DNA from: Nemertoderma westbladi
Lineage: Eukaryota; Xenacoelomorpha; Nemertodermatida; Nemertodermatidae
Length of the DNA stretch: 64,000 nucleotides
Direction of reading: 5' to 3'
Assembly: GCA_032718475.1 (NCBI GenBank)
Contig: JAUCBJ010008295.1
Location: 62,001 to 126,000 of the forward strand
Shown here: piece after piece, positions 22,123 to 34,866 of the stretch
Layout of the letters: each line of letters starts with the position of its first letter
Position numbering within the stretch: the first letter of the stretch is position 1
Notes under the pieces: model-generated
The model's database searches: none
Told to the model about the DNA's origin: nothing
What the model saw: only the letters and a program-made list of their open reading frames with translations
Program-made: the position numbers and the translations under genes

Positions 22123-23253
22123 ATGATTGAGTTGATAGAAGATGATCTTGGTATCAGGGAGCGATATACTCTACCTTTACAAGCGTTTGTTGATAGCTTG
22201 ATACATGGCGACGCTGGTCCAACTGCTACGGAGGACGATGATCGTTATATCGAACCGCCAATGTCCCAAGAGCAGCTCACGCGTGAGTTGGACTATAAGA
22301 AATTCACCGCTCGCTATACGCATCGTAATGGTACGTATGTGGACTTCTTAACTACTGGTCATCCTATCGATTTACACGATACGGACAATGTCGACACCAA
22401 AAGGGAAATGGTACGATTGAAATATCCTACCCAGCGGAGGCGGAACGATAAACCGAGAATGGAACACGAGAATTCTATTCGAATCAGACTCGAAAGAGAA
22501 GACGTTGAGGAGCCGGATAAACGCAGCGACTTCAACGATTATCTGGAATTCCTGATAGAAACATATCTCAATATTGCCAGTCAACAAAATCTAGAAACTC
22601 AATATCATCAAGGTATACATCATGACCGCATGGTAGAACTCAAATGGCTCGATTCCCCTATGATGTATCTTACCGCCGATCGACCGCTACCTGTTGTACC
22701 GAATAGCTTCGAACGGATGGAGGAATATTGTAAGCTGGAGAAAGATCACTCGCGTTTCCCCTATAAGACGTACGTTTTTGGGTATTATTGCGATGAATGC
22801 CCAAGACCCAACCAACAAACGGAAAGACATAAACATCCGCGGAGACGTTGCTTTAAACACGGTTTTACTCGCTATACTTACAGGAGTTTCGAGCGAAACT
22901 TGTTCAATGTATCACCTACGCTCGTTCGACTCAGACGATCCTTAAATAAACCAATGATCAGAGTTTCGGAATACTCGATCAGAGCTCCTCATTCCCTAGT
23001 GAGACCTCAGACTCTTGATCCTATTAGTATGACGGATCCTCCCGAGCTGTACTCACTGCTCAAAGATCTAGTGTTACCTGAACGATTAGTCGGTGGCACC
23101 CCAGTTGTGGGTTTCTTAGATATTAGCCCATCCTACCTAGCCGGATTGGGACGCGGACATTTAATATCGTCGTTTAACCCTTACCATCGTCCCGGCTTGA
23201 CACGATATAACCTGTCACCAGAGTGGCGGAGAACGTTGTACCAAACGAGTTAA
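22123..23253 (+). CDS. ORF3 of element 1, 376 aa, function unknown
   Basis: ATG 22123 to stop 23253, in the place where some BEL/Pao elements and retroviruses have env. No signal peptide or transmembrane segment is visible, so it is not a typical envelope protein. The product is highly charged, with many Arg/Glu and Tyr. The first 110 residues (MIELIEDDLGIRERYTLPLQ onward) closely match ORF3 of element 2; the middle does not. Near residues 220-245 there is a C-x2-C followed by a basic stretch and a further Cys and His (YYCDEC ... RRRCFKHG), a possible zinc site. The last third is Arg/Pro/Leu-rich. It is presumably made from a spliced or internally started RNA. Confidence 0.7.
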   Translation: MIELIEDDLGIRERYTLPLQAFVDSLIHGDAGPTATEDDDRYIEPPMSQEQLTRELDYKKFTARYTHRNGTYVDFLTTGHPIDLHDTDNVDTKREMVRLKYPTQRRRNDKPRMEHENSIRIRLEREDVEEPDKRSDFNDYLEFLIETYLNIASQQNLETQYHQGIHHDRMVELKWLDSPMMYLTADRPLPVVPNSFERMEEYCKLEKDHSRFPYKTYVFGYYCDECPRPNQQTERHKHPRRRCFKHGFTRYTYRSFERNLFNVSPTLVRLRRSLNKPMIRVSEYSIRAPHSLVRPQTLDPISMTDPPELYSLLKDLVLPERLVGGTPVVGFLDISPSYLAGLGRGHLISSFNPYHRPGLTRYNLSPEWRRTLYQTS

Positions 23254-23279
23254 ACGCTATTCTACAAAGATCAGAAAGG

Positions 23280-23649
23280 AAACCTACGTTTGTTCAGATA
23301 AACGTAAGTTGTAGCAGCAAGTCCAAGCGATAAACGAATTGTCTTTATCTCAGTTCGATTGTGAAATCCAGAATCTCTAAGAAGATATCGCACTTAGACA
23401 ACCCCATTCTCTGCGAGAGTTTTTGGATGAACGTATCCAGCTACGAGCGGAGGAAAATCAGCTCGAGGAGAAGCATATCGAAACGGCGGATACCCCGACC
23501 ATAATCCTACACCTTCTGATGCAATCATATTGCACCCTTCACCCAGGATTTATAGCCCTCCTAGTAAAGTGGCTCCCCCCAAAGAGAAAGGGACTCTTGC
23601 TAGCCTCAAAAAACTACGTAAACGCCGTCTGCGTAAGAAAGACTAACTG
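23280..23649 (+). pseudogene. Decayed C-terminal part of ORF3, element 1
   Basis: Beyond the ORF3 stop, one frame reads as a broken coiled-coil segment (including EFLDERIQLRAEENQLEEKH) with two in-frame stops. A second frame from about 23460 to 23647 encodes a basic tail (DHNPTPSDAIILHPSPR, ending in KKLRKRR) that matches the C-terminal end of ORF3 in element 2. This suggests an ancestral ORF3 that was longer than the present 376 residues. Confidence 0.55.
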
Positions 23650-23724
23650 TTTAGAGTATCTTTAGGTTTTAGAAACTGTGATTTTTATATTTTATAGACT
23701 GAAAATCCCATTTTCTGGGAGCGG

Positions 23725-24089
23725 TGTAAAAGCCTTTGCTGAATTGCCCCGTTATTTTTATTATCTTTTACATTAAAATACTCTGTAGTTGATTTAATAG
23801 GTGTAAGAGACCGTATTATTGCTGTATCGGTGTTTTTTAGAGGATCCAAGACCTATTTCCTCTGTATGTGTACTGTGAAAGGCATAGTTGATGATTCTAT
23901 GGCAATTCCATGACGCAAAGGGTGATAGCTACTCTTGAACAGTAGTTACTATGACTACGGTTAACAGCTGATATTCATACGTGTTGATTTTCTTTGTTCT
24001 ACGGCGTCTCTCAGTTCAGTCAGCCAATCAGAGCATTTTTATGGCTCTTGTAGAGAAATTTCCTAGAAATCACGTAATGCTTTATGTGC
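23725..24089 (+). repeat. Element 1 3' LTR, first part (365 bp)
   Basis: Starts TGTAAAAGCC right after the purine-rich CTGGGAGCGG. It stops at TGTGC, where element 2 begins. The rest of this LTR is at 36121-36961. Confidence 0.95.
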
Positions 24090-25343
24090 TGTACGCGCTT
24101 TTGGAAGACCTTTAGCAGTTTAACCTGCCAAAATTTATATGTCTTTTGGTTTATCAATATACTTTAGAAGATGACAAATATTTAATACCAATAAACACAA
24201 CATTAGCAGAAGCCAGCCTAGTGCGCGTCCATTCACCCGCTGGATATTCCCGGGAGACTGGATTCTGAGGGCTTAGATTATTATTGCAGTGAAGCTTACT
24301 GTATTATTCGATTGATCGTTAATAAATAATTTCTGACTAATATTATTCACTTTCGGGAAATATTAACAGTTCCTTTAGGACGTGGCGCTCTATCTAAGTA
24401 AACAGAGATATGACTTATACTAATCACAACGGTAAGTCGGTAAGGCTTATGATTCACGTATGAGGCGCATTCTTTAGGAAATGCTTAGTTATCGGTCACA
24501 ATCATGCACACTACCGGTAACACACAATACTGCTCATTAATTTGCCGCCCGTCAATGTATTTTATCATATATAAAGGGAATAGCAACGGACCAATGTAGT
24601 GCTTATCAAATAGCATTAAATTCACTACAAACCACAACAATATAAGTCGCAATCGCTATATATATAACCCGTCTCTCTAACCTGTAGTGTATCAAGAAAA
24701 TTGGGAAATTTGGGTTCTTTATATATGTTCTCCAAATAATATTCAACCAAACACAACAGTAAATAGCAGTATAATAATGTATGTTGAACAGTAATAACAA
24801 CAAAGTATTGAATTGTGAATGGATTTGACTGATAACAGCCATACGCTCTATAATTTAAGCCTACTAATGTTTCTTCTTAAAGTATGAAAAGAATTAACTC
24901 TAGAGCCGGTGTTTCTGGCTTAGACAGCAATAACAACAAAGTACCAAGTAAAAAACAGTAAGACTGAACACTCTCCTTATGATCGGCCGAAAAGCTACAC
25001 GTCGACAGGAAAAATCGCTCTGATTGGCTCAAGCCAAACAAAGAACCATGCGTCCAATGGCTGTTTCCATGTCAGCAACCAGCTGTTAGATGTCGTAATA
25101 TGAATCATCACGGCTAAGCTGTGAAAGGTAGTTGGTGCATTGCAGGCTTTTTGCCTTACCATGTCCGCCAAAACACGTATATAGCAGAATGACTTTTATG
25201 TCCGTTAAAACACCTGTAACGGTACCTTGAGGGCGAGGGGAATATTTATACAGTTAGAGAACCTTTTTAGAGTATTCCAGCGCCTGGGGGGAAACTGGAT
25301 TGCGAAGCAAAAGGGCCAGTTATATCCCACAGAAGCTTTTACA
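24090..25343 (-). repeat. Element 2 3' LTR (1254 bp)
   Basis: On the minus strand begins TGTAAAAGCTTCTG and ends AAAGCGCGTACA. It is preceded by the same purine-rich CTGGGAGCGG as in element 1. Confidence 0.95.
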
Positions 25344-25421
25344 CCGCTCCCAGAAAATGGGATTTGAGTCTATACAATATACAAAATCACAGTTTCTAAT
25401 ATACGTAAATACTCTAAACAG

Positions 25422-26710
25422 TTAGTCTTTCTTGCGCGGACGGCGTTTACGCAGTTTTTTAAAGCTAGCCAGAGTCCTTTCCTCTTTGGGGCGAGCCACT
25501 TTACAAGGAGGACTATAACTCCTGGGTGAAGGGTGCAATATGATTGCATCAGAGGGTGTAGGATTATGGTCGGTGTATCCGCCAGTCGAAGTACCGGGTT
25601 GATTGACATCAACGTCAGGTGAGAGGGGTCTAACGGCTTTGAGAGCTCGTTTCAAGACAGCCGCTCTTACGGGTCCTTTACGAGTGGTCTGAACGAGGGC
25701 CGTGGGTGGACCATAGGCAGTTAGAAACCTCCGGGGTTTAATGGTCCTTTCCAACTCGCGTTCGCGGGCTCGGTATTCGTAAGGCCGTCGATATACTTCC
25801 TGTAACTCGATATGCGTGATTTCTGTTCGACAGAAGCGAATAGATAAGGATGGAACGCATAAATTCCTTCGTAAGCGCGTCCAGGATAATAGCGATGGCG
25901 CGAATCACGATGTAAATCAGCGTTCGCTTCCCAAGCTCTAATGTAACGTAGTGTGATCATTTCATCTACGCTTTCCAAATCGCGATTAAAAGGGCAATCG
26001 AAACTGGCGTGTCCCTTTAGTTGACAATGGTGACATTGAGTCATAAATTGAGGGCAAACCGCAAAAATATGCAAATTATTAAATCCGCAATACGCGCAAT
26101 AAATTTCCATCGTCGGTTGTTCGTGGAAATAGGAACAGCGGACGTTTGTGTCCATGGGCGTAACATGGTCTCTCGATGCGCATAACCGACAACGTTGCCG
26201 AGAAACATAGTTGGCATGGCGATAATCGTACGCAGTGAGACACTGTGGACCTTGATACCATTCTAGGATGTAATCGTTGTCGCTGTTCCGAGCGCGATAG
26301 GCTGAATCTCCTCAGATTCTAGGCATATTGGTTCGTCTTCCCAGTCTGTTACGAATAGAATTTTCGTGATCTATTCTCGGTTTATCGTTACGACGCCGCT
26401 GGGTATGATATTTAAATAGAACCATTTCCCTTTCGGTGTCTACATCGTCCGTATCATGTAAATCGATAGGATGGCCGGTAGTTAGGAGGTCCATATACGT
26501 ATTATTACGATGCGTATAGCGAGCGGTGAATTTTCGATAGTCCAATTCACGCGTAAGTTGCTCTTGGGACGTCGGCAGTTCGATATAACGACCATCGTCC
26601 TCCGTAATGGTTGGATCGGTTTCACCGCGTATCAAGCTATCCACAAATGCTTGCAAAGGTAGAGTATATCGCTCCTTGATACCAAGATCATCTTCTATCA
26701 ACTCCGTCAT
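25422..26710 (-). pseudogene. ORF3 of element 2 with three zinc-knuckle-like motifs, broken
   Basis: Minus-strand frame from ATG 26710. The first 110 residues match ORF3 of element 1. An in-frame TGA lies near 26312; the same frame then stays open to 25721 and encodes three Cys/His clusters: CRLCASRDH, CAYCGFNNLHIFAVC, and CHHCQLKGHASFDC. The last is a perfect C-x2-C-x4-H-x4-C knuckle, as in nucleocapsid proteins. A frameshift near 25865 moves the reading into a second frame, which has an Arg/Glu-rich stretch (EYRARERELERTIKPRRF) and a basic tail ending RKRRPRKKD at 25422. The middle differs completely from element 1, so ORF3 is modular. Likely role: RNA or DNA binding; this is inference. Confidence 0.65.
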
Positions 26711-28338
26711 ATCTGCTATCTGAGTTTGTTAATATCGAAATGAGTTTATGTTTAGGCGAGCGGACGTCTCTGCCCACCTCTCTTTGCCCCCGGACAGTGG
26801 GATCCTCAGCGCCGATGTACCGTTGTCGCGGTGTTTACGCCAACATGTAGCAACATTACGACAACGATAACCGGCACAAGTCACTCCACTGTCCATCCCA
26901 AAGGCTTGAATCCACTTTAGGTTCTTTCTATATGAGAGTTGGGTTACTTTCACAATTGCGACTAGCTACTGTAAACACACCTTAGCAGTAACATTCACTT
27001 ACAAACGCACAAATTCCACACAACTGTCACCAATTGTACATATACAGGCCATTTGTCCGTTAGTCAGTGCCTTCCAGAATGTCACGTTATTACTGTGTAT
27101 CCTTGGATACTAACAGTGTGCTATATTCTCTATGCTATGCAATGGGACAAGCTTTCTATTGTTCTTTTAACTTGTTTCTAATTCTAGCGTGGGTGTTGCT
27201 ATGGTGACATTATGGAATGCTAGCGGTAGAATTAGGGTAATTCTCATGCATACAGATCTGGGATGCTATTTAATAATAATTCTTTAATTGTCAATATCCT
27301 CTTTATGCATGATTTTATTAATTTTATCGGCTATTGACTATATGTTGGAGATTCTCGCACTCTAATACACTCAATAGGATGAATCTCCGCTCCCATGATC
27401 TATTAATTAATGGAATTTTGGGAATGTTATAAATTGTACAAAATGACAATTTATGCAATTCATTTAAAATATGAATTTGAATTTATTCCCGTGAATTTTA
27501 TTATTTGATGTTAAAATTGACACAATTTGATTCCAGAGCAAGTCTGGGGACATAGGATCCTTAATTCTATAAAATTGTCTTTTAAGAGTATCGGTAAGGG
27601 CTGCGATATCTTAATTGACTAGAAATTTCAAAGGACCTGAATTTTACAGATTTTTACTAAATATTAAATTAATATTTAAGATGGGCACCGATTTATTCCA
27701 GAACTTGTCTGGGGACGTTAACCACTGATTCTAGAATTTGTCTTTCAAGTATATCGGTGGGTGCCGCGATATCTTAATCGACTAGAATTACAGATGGTCA
27801 AAAGGTTTAACAGATTTATTTGCGTTTTACGCTACTGTTATAGGGACATCACGCTACTATAAGTATTATTTAATATAAGGTAGAAGAGCAATATCGCACG
27901 AAGCAATGTCAGTGTGAAGAGGCAAGTCGTTTCCAAGGTCTACCCAGAGCTTGGTTTAGCCGAGGCACGAGGATCTGAACTTTGCATTCCTAATACTCTG
28001 CCTACCAATAATACTTGAATATAGTAGTGGCTTTATTGTACTTTAATAAGTACGGACATTTCATCTTACTGTAGTCACGTATTTATAATATGATACGGAC
28101 AGTAAGGAAAGAGAAAAATAATTATTTCTCGCCGTCCCACTAAATATATATTATAAGCAATTACGCACGCAATAAACACTAATATATTGCACTAATCTAC
28201 TAAATAATCACTAAAATAACATTCTACTAAATAAAATTAAAGAAAACGATTATAATAAAATTACATAATAATACATACATAAATATAAAATAAAAACAAA
28301 TATAAAATGATATAGTCACACGCCCACTCCACATGCTA
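26711..28338 (-). other. Pol-ORF3 spacer of element 2
   Basis: Counterpart of 20478-22122, with the duplicated module at about 27530-27790. No ORF of note. Confidence 0.8.
27195..27208 (-). promoter_or_regulatory. X-box upstream of ORF3, element 2
   Basis: On the minus strand GTCACCATAGCAAC, at the same relative place as 21623-21636 in element 1, with one base changed. Confidence 0.4.
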
Positions 28339-31300
28339 TCACGTTATGGAGTCCCTAGATATTTGTCGGATTAGGGAAGTAGTCGTAGGAAGAGTATCTT
28401 GCCTTCCATAGTTTCCGGACAGTTTTCGGTCTCTTTCCAGTAAACATAAACGACTAGCTGGGCGATTGGGTGGTTGTGTTACTTTCTCCGCTCCCTTGGC
28501 CTGTCTAACCTCCGCCGTGGTAAGATGAGGAGGCCATTCTTCTTCTTCTTTACTTAAGAAGTCGGATCCACCTAACCAGCCTGGAGTATCTATCAGTTCT
28601 TGAGGAGTTGCTCCTCTGGAAGCGACGTCGGCTGGATTAATCGTCCCAAGGCAATGTCTCCATTGATCTACATTGGAGTTAATATCGTCATTATCTGAGG
28701 AGTATGGTGTTCCCTCAGTTGGATCGTCCACATCACTGCTCTCCACTTCCCATTCCTTTACTTGGTATACCTGTTGTTGAGGTAATCTCTCTTTGAGAGT
28801 TCTACGGGAAGGGCCAGTGAAGTACCAACCTACTCTAGTTCTTACCGCATAGGTTTGTAGTGGCTGCGGTTGAGCAGGCCGTTTCTCCAATGTCTCGAGC
28901 GCCTCATGCACGTTTTGGCCGATGAGTATTTGCACTCCAGGATAATCTGTCTGGAATCGAGGTATCTTAAGATGTTGGATGCTCTCATCCTCGTCCCAAT
29001 TATAAAGATCTGCTTGAGTAGTAGCGAAGTTCTTTATAGCCACCATTTTTACTGACCTTACACCTTGTGTTCCTAACTTATCCTGGGGGGTGGACAACAC
29101 ACCTACATAGTAATCTGCCGTTAGGGTAGATTTCCAAACCTGCATAATTCCTGACATATTCAATTTAGTCCGGAACTTGGGTTGTCCAGCAAAGATATCT
29201 TCGGCTAGTTCTTGATCGATGAATGTTCCTGTGCTGCCGGAGTCAAGGAGGGCGTTCACTATGTAGCTTTTGTTAAGACCGTGAACTCTTACTTGAACTA
29301 CAGGAAATTCTCTGATTCCTACGTTGGAAGCTGGAGCTTTCCAAGATGGTTGTTTGTCAAAGGTGGTTGGGGGGAACTCCGTGTCGGTGTCTTTTCGTAC
29401 GTAAGTGCTCGATACACTGCGGTATTTATTAGATAACAGGATTCGTTGGCATCGGAGAATTCGTCCGTATAGAATCCTTCCCACTCAGAACTTTGGTCAG
29501 TGTCGTTCACATCACTGAATTGGACATGTGATTTGGGCTCACTTACCTGACTCGGGCTGTTTCGTTCGAATTCCGTGTGCAACAAGCTATGATGTTTCGC
29601 GCCGCACTTAGCACACCTTGCGTCAGAGTAACAGGTTCGCCGCTGGTGTCCGCGTCTGAGACAGTTATAACATAACCGCTTATCCCACAGGACTCCACGT
29701 CTATCTGCCATGGATTTCTTTAGGAATTCTGCACACGCACTCAAACGGTGGGGCCCGTCGCACAGCGCACATTTTGGTTTGATGTTACTCACCTTAACTT
29801 GGTTAACGTTCTGCACTCTCGTTCTTTCTTCGGGCTTTCTTCCGTGAATTCTCTTAGGAGACGTAGGAGGAGTTGTTGTTACCTGTTCTCTCCTGTCACT
29901 GGTTCGAGACTTGTATTTACTTACGTCTTTATAGGTCTTGTTGTCATAGTAAGATTTTGCTGTGTCTTTCCCGCTGTCCTCTTCTTGAGAAGCTTGGCTT
30001 TCGCCGTCGTCAGTATAACACACTGGTATTATCCTTCTCCTAGAAACGGGTTTCTCACTTACCTTATTTTCCGATGTTTTCTCTCTGGACTGCCTTATGA
30101 GTTGTAATTTTACTTCACTATCTAAGAAAGACATGAGATCAGCCATGGTAGGACTTCGTCGTTGTTGTTCATTCATGTACAACACTTTCTTGTCCCAGCG
30201 TGTACATACTCCACCCTTTGGTAAAGTAGAGACTACGGCTCCAATAACCATGGAACTCTGATATTCATGCGACTTACCTAACCAGTCCAGTTGTCTACAG
30301 ATCTCTTGAATTTCATCTGAAAACTCTATAATCCCGCTACTAAGGAAGTGTCTGGGGGCTACTAATTTTGCATACAAATACTTAGCTATGTTATCCTTGT
30401 TACCATACCTGATGTTTAATGTATCCCAAACTTGTCTTAATCCATCTGGATGTCCAATAAACTTTAACGCCATTAACTTGGGAGGTCCTTCCAAGCACTT
30501 GATGAGGAACCTAAGTTTCTCTCCGTTAGATAGCACAGAGTTCTGTATGCTGTCTTTGTAATATTCGTTGAAAGGTAACCATTTCATTTCGTCTCCATTG
30601 AATTTGACGATCTCTCCCACTTTGACCGCTTGGCGGGCTTCTGTTCTAGCCATCTGACGCGTAAAGCTTTCTTGGGCCATCGTGTTATTTAATATCGAAT
30701 TATCGGTATATAAATTTCTCGGATCATTATCAGGTCTATAGGGAATATCATTAATAACAGGTCTATAATCACCCTTAATAGGGTTTGTTATAGGAGTTTC
30801 AACTTCACTAGCAGTATAGATGCGTGTAGGCTCCACACCTTGCGCATGTAATACTTCAGACCTAACAGGTTGACACAATGTTACAGGGGGTATTGGTATG
30901 CCCCTTTGTATATTGACTAATTTATTGCGTTCTAGTGCGATACTTTGCTGCACTTCTTGCAACTCTGCTCTACCTTCCCTCACTGTTCCCTTAAGTTGGT
31001 GGACAGTCTCCTGCATCTGTCCTAGCAGGAGATTCATCCCCCACCGTCCCTCTTCCACCCACTCAACCGCCGAAGCGGGAGTCGCCAACATAGTAGCGGG
31101 CTGACGCGGGACGACGGGAGACAAATTTTTGATTTCTCTCTCTGCTATCTGGACAGGGATACTTGCATGGACTGTTCCACCGGGTACAGGTAGTGTGGTA
31201 CTATGTAAAGGGAATTTAGAGTTAAGCTCTGGAAGTGCAGGGGTCTCTAGCACAGAAGTGACTTTGGGAACAACAGGCCTAATTATTTCAGGTTCATCGA

Positions 31301-32609
31301 CTATAGTAGGGAGTCTTTTGACCTGGATAAATTGTTCTATGGGTTCTGCACTACCTAAGTCTGTGCTAGTTAGCTGTCTTTTAACAGCTGGGGGCAAATC
31401 AGGCAATTTGCGACGGTAAGATGTTTTTCTACGCCTACTTAGATGAGATCTATTTCCTCCGCCTTCAGGATCGGTGGTCTCGCCTTCCTCCGAGGATGTG
31501 TATCCCTGGCGCTTGGGAGTAGATTTTCTCATCATCTGCATTTGATTAGCAGTAAACTGTTTATTTATACTGTCTTGTGTCTCTTGCAGATTTTCCAACT
31601 CCAGTTGGGTAGTCTGCTCAGAGGCTCTCCGTTCTGCTTCGGCCACTGCCCTTTCCGCCTTTGCTTCTGCCGCCGCTGCCTTTCTTTTTGCTTCTGCTTC
31701 TGCCGCCGCTGCCTTTCTTTTTGCTTCTGCTTCTGCCGCTGCTGCCCTTCCTTTTGCTTCTGCTTCTGCCGCTGCTGCCCTTGCTGCTATTCTTTCTGCT
31801 TCTACTTCTGCCGCCGCTGCCTTTCTTTCTGCTTCTGCTTCTGCCGTAGCCGCCGCCTTTTGTTCCTCTATCCTTCTTTTCTTTATTTGTTCTTCTCGGA
31901 CTCTAGTGAGGCGGAGTTTTTCATCACATTCAGCTTGGTTTGCAGCTAACATTTCGGCATCGATTGCGTCCAACACAAGCTTGGTTCCTTCACTATTAGG
32001 GGAAAGTCCAGACAGCCGTCTCCTCAACTCTTCGTCTCCTAGGAATCGCTGATAGTCGGACAAATAAATGTCGATAGCGTCTCTAGTTCGCGGCTTCTCT
32101 GCTGATGTTAATTCGCTTTCCACTTCGCTTTCCACCTCGCTTTCCACTTCGCTTTCCACCTCACTTTCCACTTCGCTTTCCACCTCACTTTCCACTTGAG
32201 AAGAAGTGGCGTCAGTTGATTCCCCACAGGCTGGCCGCCCATCATAAACCGTATCCGCCATCTTCGCTCCGCGTTCTGGCGTCCGCTCAACAGTATCCGA
32301 ACTACTGGAGCTATCGGGCCGCTGAGAACCAGGTTCTTGGCTAGGAGGTTGCTGCTGTTTTATAGCTTCTTCTTGATCCCGCTTGACTTGGGCCCGAGTG
32401 CTTATGGCAGACCAACGGCGCTTCGCTAACTTCGCAAATTGCGAAATCTTTTCTACCAACCTAGGTTCTGTCACAACCACTGCAGGGGTTGCCCTTCTTA
32501 CAGTATGAGGGGTTTCAGACCTCGGTCTGGGATTCTCTACACTTTGATCTGAGAAACAGGCTGTTGTTTCTAGGAGACTATCTGACAGAGTTTGCCTTGT
32601 GTCAGCCAT
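28339..32609 (-). pseudogene. gag: Gag-protease ORF of element 2 with pol deleted
   Basis: ATG 32609 on the minus strand. Gag runs to about 29400: a shortened N-terminus lacking about 190 residues present in element 1, an acidic VESE tandem repeat near 32109-32190, a longer Ala/Glu/Arg coiled coil (about 31640-31860), the DUF1759-type core, and three zinc knuckles. A one-base shortening of an A-run near 29400 then shifts the frame. The protease (LLDSGSTGTF) and the following region read in the second frame (28339-29484). After the protease, two large deletions join it first to the segment after RNase H (DQWRHCLGTINPAD) and then to the extreme C-terminus (RLCLLERDRKLSGNYG). RT, RNase H and integrase are absent. 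Confidence 0.9.
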
Positions 32610-32734
32610 GTTTGATTGTACAGTCGAATGCCTACTGCTATATTACAGTTAAAGCAAGTCTAGTAATTCAGTATCACTGTTAGCCTAATAATTAATTACC
32701 GATACTGCTACTCAGTGTAGCGTGATATATATAT

Positions 32735-34865
32735 AATATATTAGAATACCGGTATGCTTATAATATATATATAAGTATTATTACAGACTAGATTTGTCAC
32801 AGAGTACCGGTATATAATTTTAGCACAAATATATAAATATATAATAGGCCTATCTTGAATACCGGTATACAGCTGACACTTATAGTATATATAAGTATAA
32901 TTATTACTAGAATTAATTACAGAATACCGGTATGATTTCAGCTCAAATTTATAGAAATAAATATAATAAGCCTATGGTAAATACTGGTATGTCAATTATT
33001 TTAGAATAATTGAATTTCTGAATATTTTAGGGTTACTTGGTTACTTTAACTTACTTTGTTACAGTTATTTAAGCAGTAGTCCAACTGATATGGAGACCTA
33101 GTTGTTGTATGGCAGGCCTACTATTTATAAATCGTTTGAGTTGATTTATAATATTTATATACCCGTTTAAAAGGGTTTTGTCAATATTTGAAATAAATGT
33201 TATTATTTCTGGGGGAGTCACTACACAGAAGCTGTGCGCTCTCAGTGAAGTGCTATTTATTTGACACTAAAACTGATAATTCTAATTTACCTAAGTTACT
33301 TAATACTACAAATTACTTACGATACGGGTGAGATTAAATCTCTAATTAAACACAACAAAAATATTACGTACGAATTTTTAGGGTAATTTTACAGGAAGTC
33401 TACAGACCAGTCTAACAAAGGGTTAGAATTTCTGGTTATTATTACGGACAGGGTACTACGGTATTTGAAAATAATAAGTAGTAGTAAATATATTGCACTG
33501 TCCAGATAGGAAAATACCACCGCCTGACGACCTATAACCGTATCGCTATAGGTACTACGTTATGTATCACGGATTGTTCCTACCTAGAAGTTAATTACCG
33601 CGGACTACCAGATCCAGCGTGCCTATTAACCACTTTACAACACAAATATACTGCCTACACACTAATTACTTTGGAAAGCACTGTACACTAAACCCTAAAT
33701 TAGGTACAAGTACTGGTATAACAAATAATCAGCAGTTAAATATACTTGAACAGTTAAAAGAACCACAGCATCTGCTGGAGTGACCGAAGCACAAAGTCAC
33801 CAGTCTTTACCTACGCCAAGCAGCCCGTGTAGTACCGGGGTTAATTTAACTATAACGGTATGTGTAACAAACACAATTACTGTAGGAATAAACTTGGGGA
33901 CATGAATGTTGCGAATAATCGCATAAACTCTGAATAATAAATATTACGCTACCCGTACAGAATACTCAAACAAAATACAAACTGGCAGACTACCACCAAG
34001 CCTAAATAAACTACTGTATGTGCAGATTCCAAAACGGTTAGTTAGTATGCGTTCTAACACGGTAGTACGACTTATTCTTTAAGAGGGGATTGACCTTACA
34101 GTTATGACTACCCCAACTTACTAACTGGCACTTTATCAGACAAACTCTACACAAGCAGCAATCTCTTCAGACCTAATAATAGCTAGACAACAATCCAGCC
34201 TACAAAATATCTGAGTAATAACTATTACGGTATCTGAACAGACCACACAAACAAACACAAGCCAAAACGCTGGCAGAATACTGTCAAGCCTAAATAAACT
34301 ACAGTATGTGCAGATTCTGAAATAGTTAGTTAGTATGCGTTCTAACACGGTAGTACGACTTATTCTTTAAGAGGGGATTGACCTTGCAGCATATGGCTGC
34401 CCCAACTTACTAACGGCACTCTATCAGACAAACTCTACACACGCCGTAATCTCTCCAAACTCAACAACAATCCGACAACAGTCTGGCCTACAATTATCTG
34501 AACAATCTGAGCAGACTTACACGTCTTCAGCTCAATATTAACTTACATGTAAATAAAACCAACAGAAATAAGTAAAAATCTCAATAAAAAACCAGGGCTG
34601 CAGTCCCTGATTAAATACTAAGACCTACCGGTATACAATAATCAAAATCGAATAATACTAATATACTTATACTGGAAGTACCGGTTGGGACAGTTGGGCC
34701 TACGGACCTACAGAAGTACCGGTTCTGGCAGTTGGACCTACGGACCTACAACAGTACCGGTTCTGGCAGTTGGGCCTACTGACCTACAGAAGTACCGGTT
34801 CAGGTTTACCGGTCGACCGGTACTTTCAACTTTATTGCTTACTGCAATAAAGTCAATGACTGTTA
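32735..34865 (-). other. Leader of element 2
   Basis: Non-coding region between gag and the 5' LTR. Reading away from gag it contains the ATACCGGTAT repeats (to about 33000), a duplicated module (about 33935-34505), the ACCGGTA repeats (34680-34830) and the conserved hairpin (34830-34852). The same set and order occur in element 1. Confidence 0.8.
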
Positions 34866-34866
34866 T

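Noticed and set aside
22123-23253. ORF3 as an envelope gene
   Set aside because: It is in the right position, but there is no signal peptide, transmembrane segment or cysteine-rich ectodomain.
31443-31949. Plus-strand ORF rich in Cys, Phe and Leu
   Set aside because: Antisense shadow of the Ala/Glu/Arg coiled-coil repeats in Gag of element 2.
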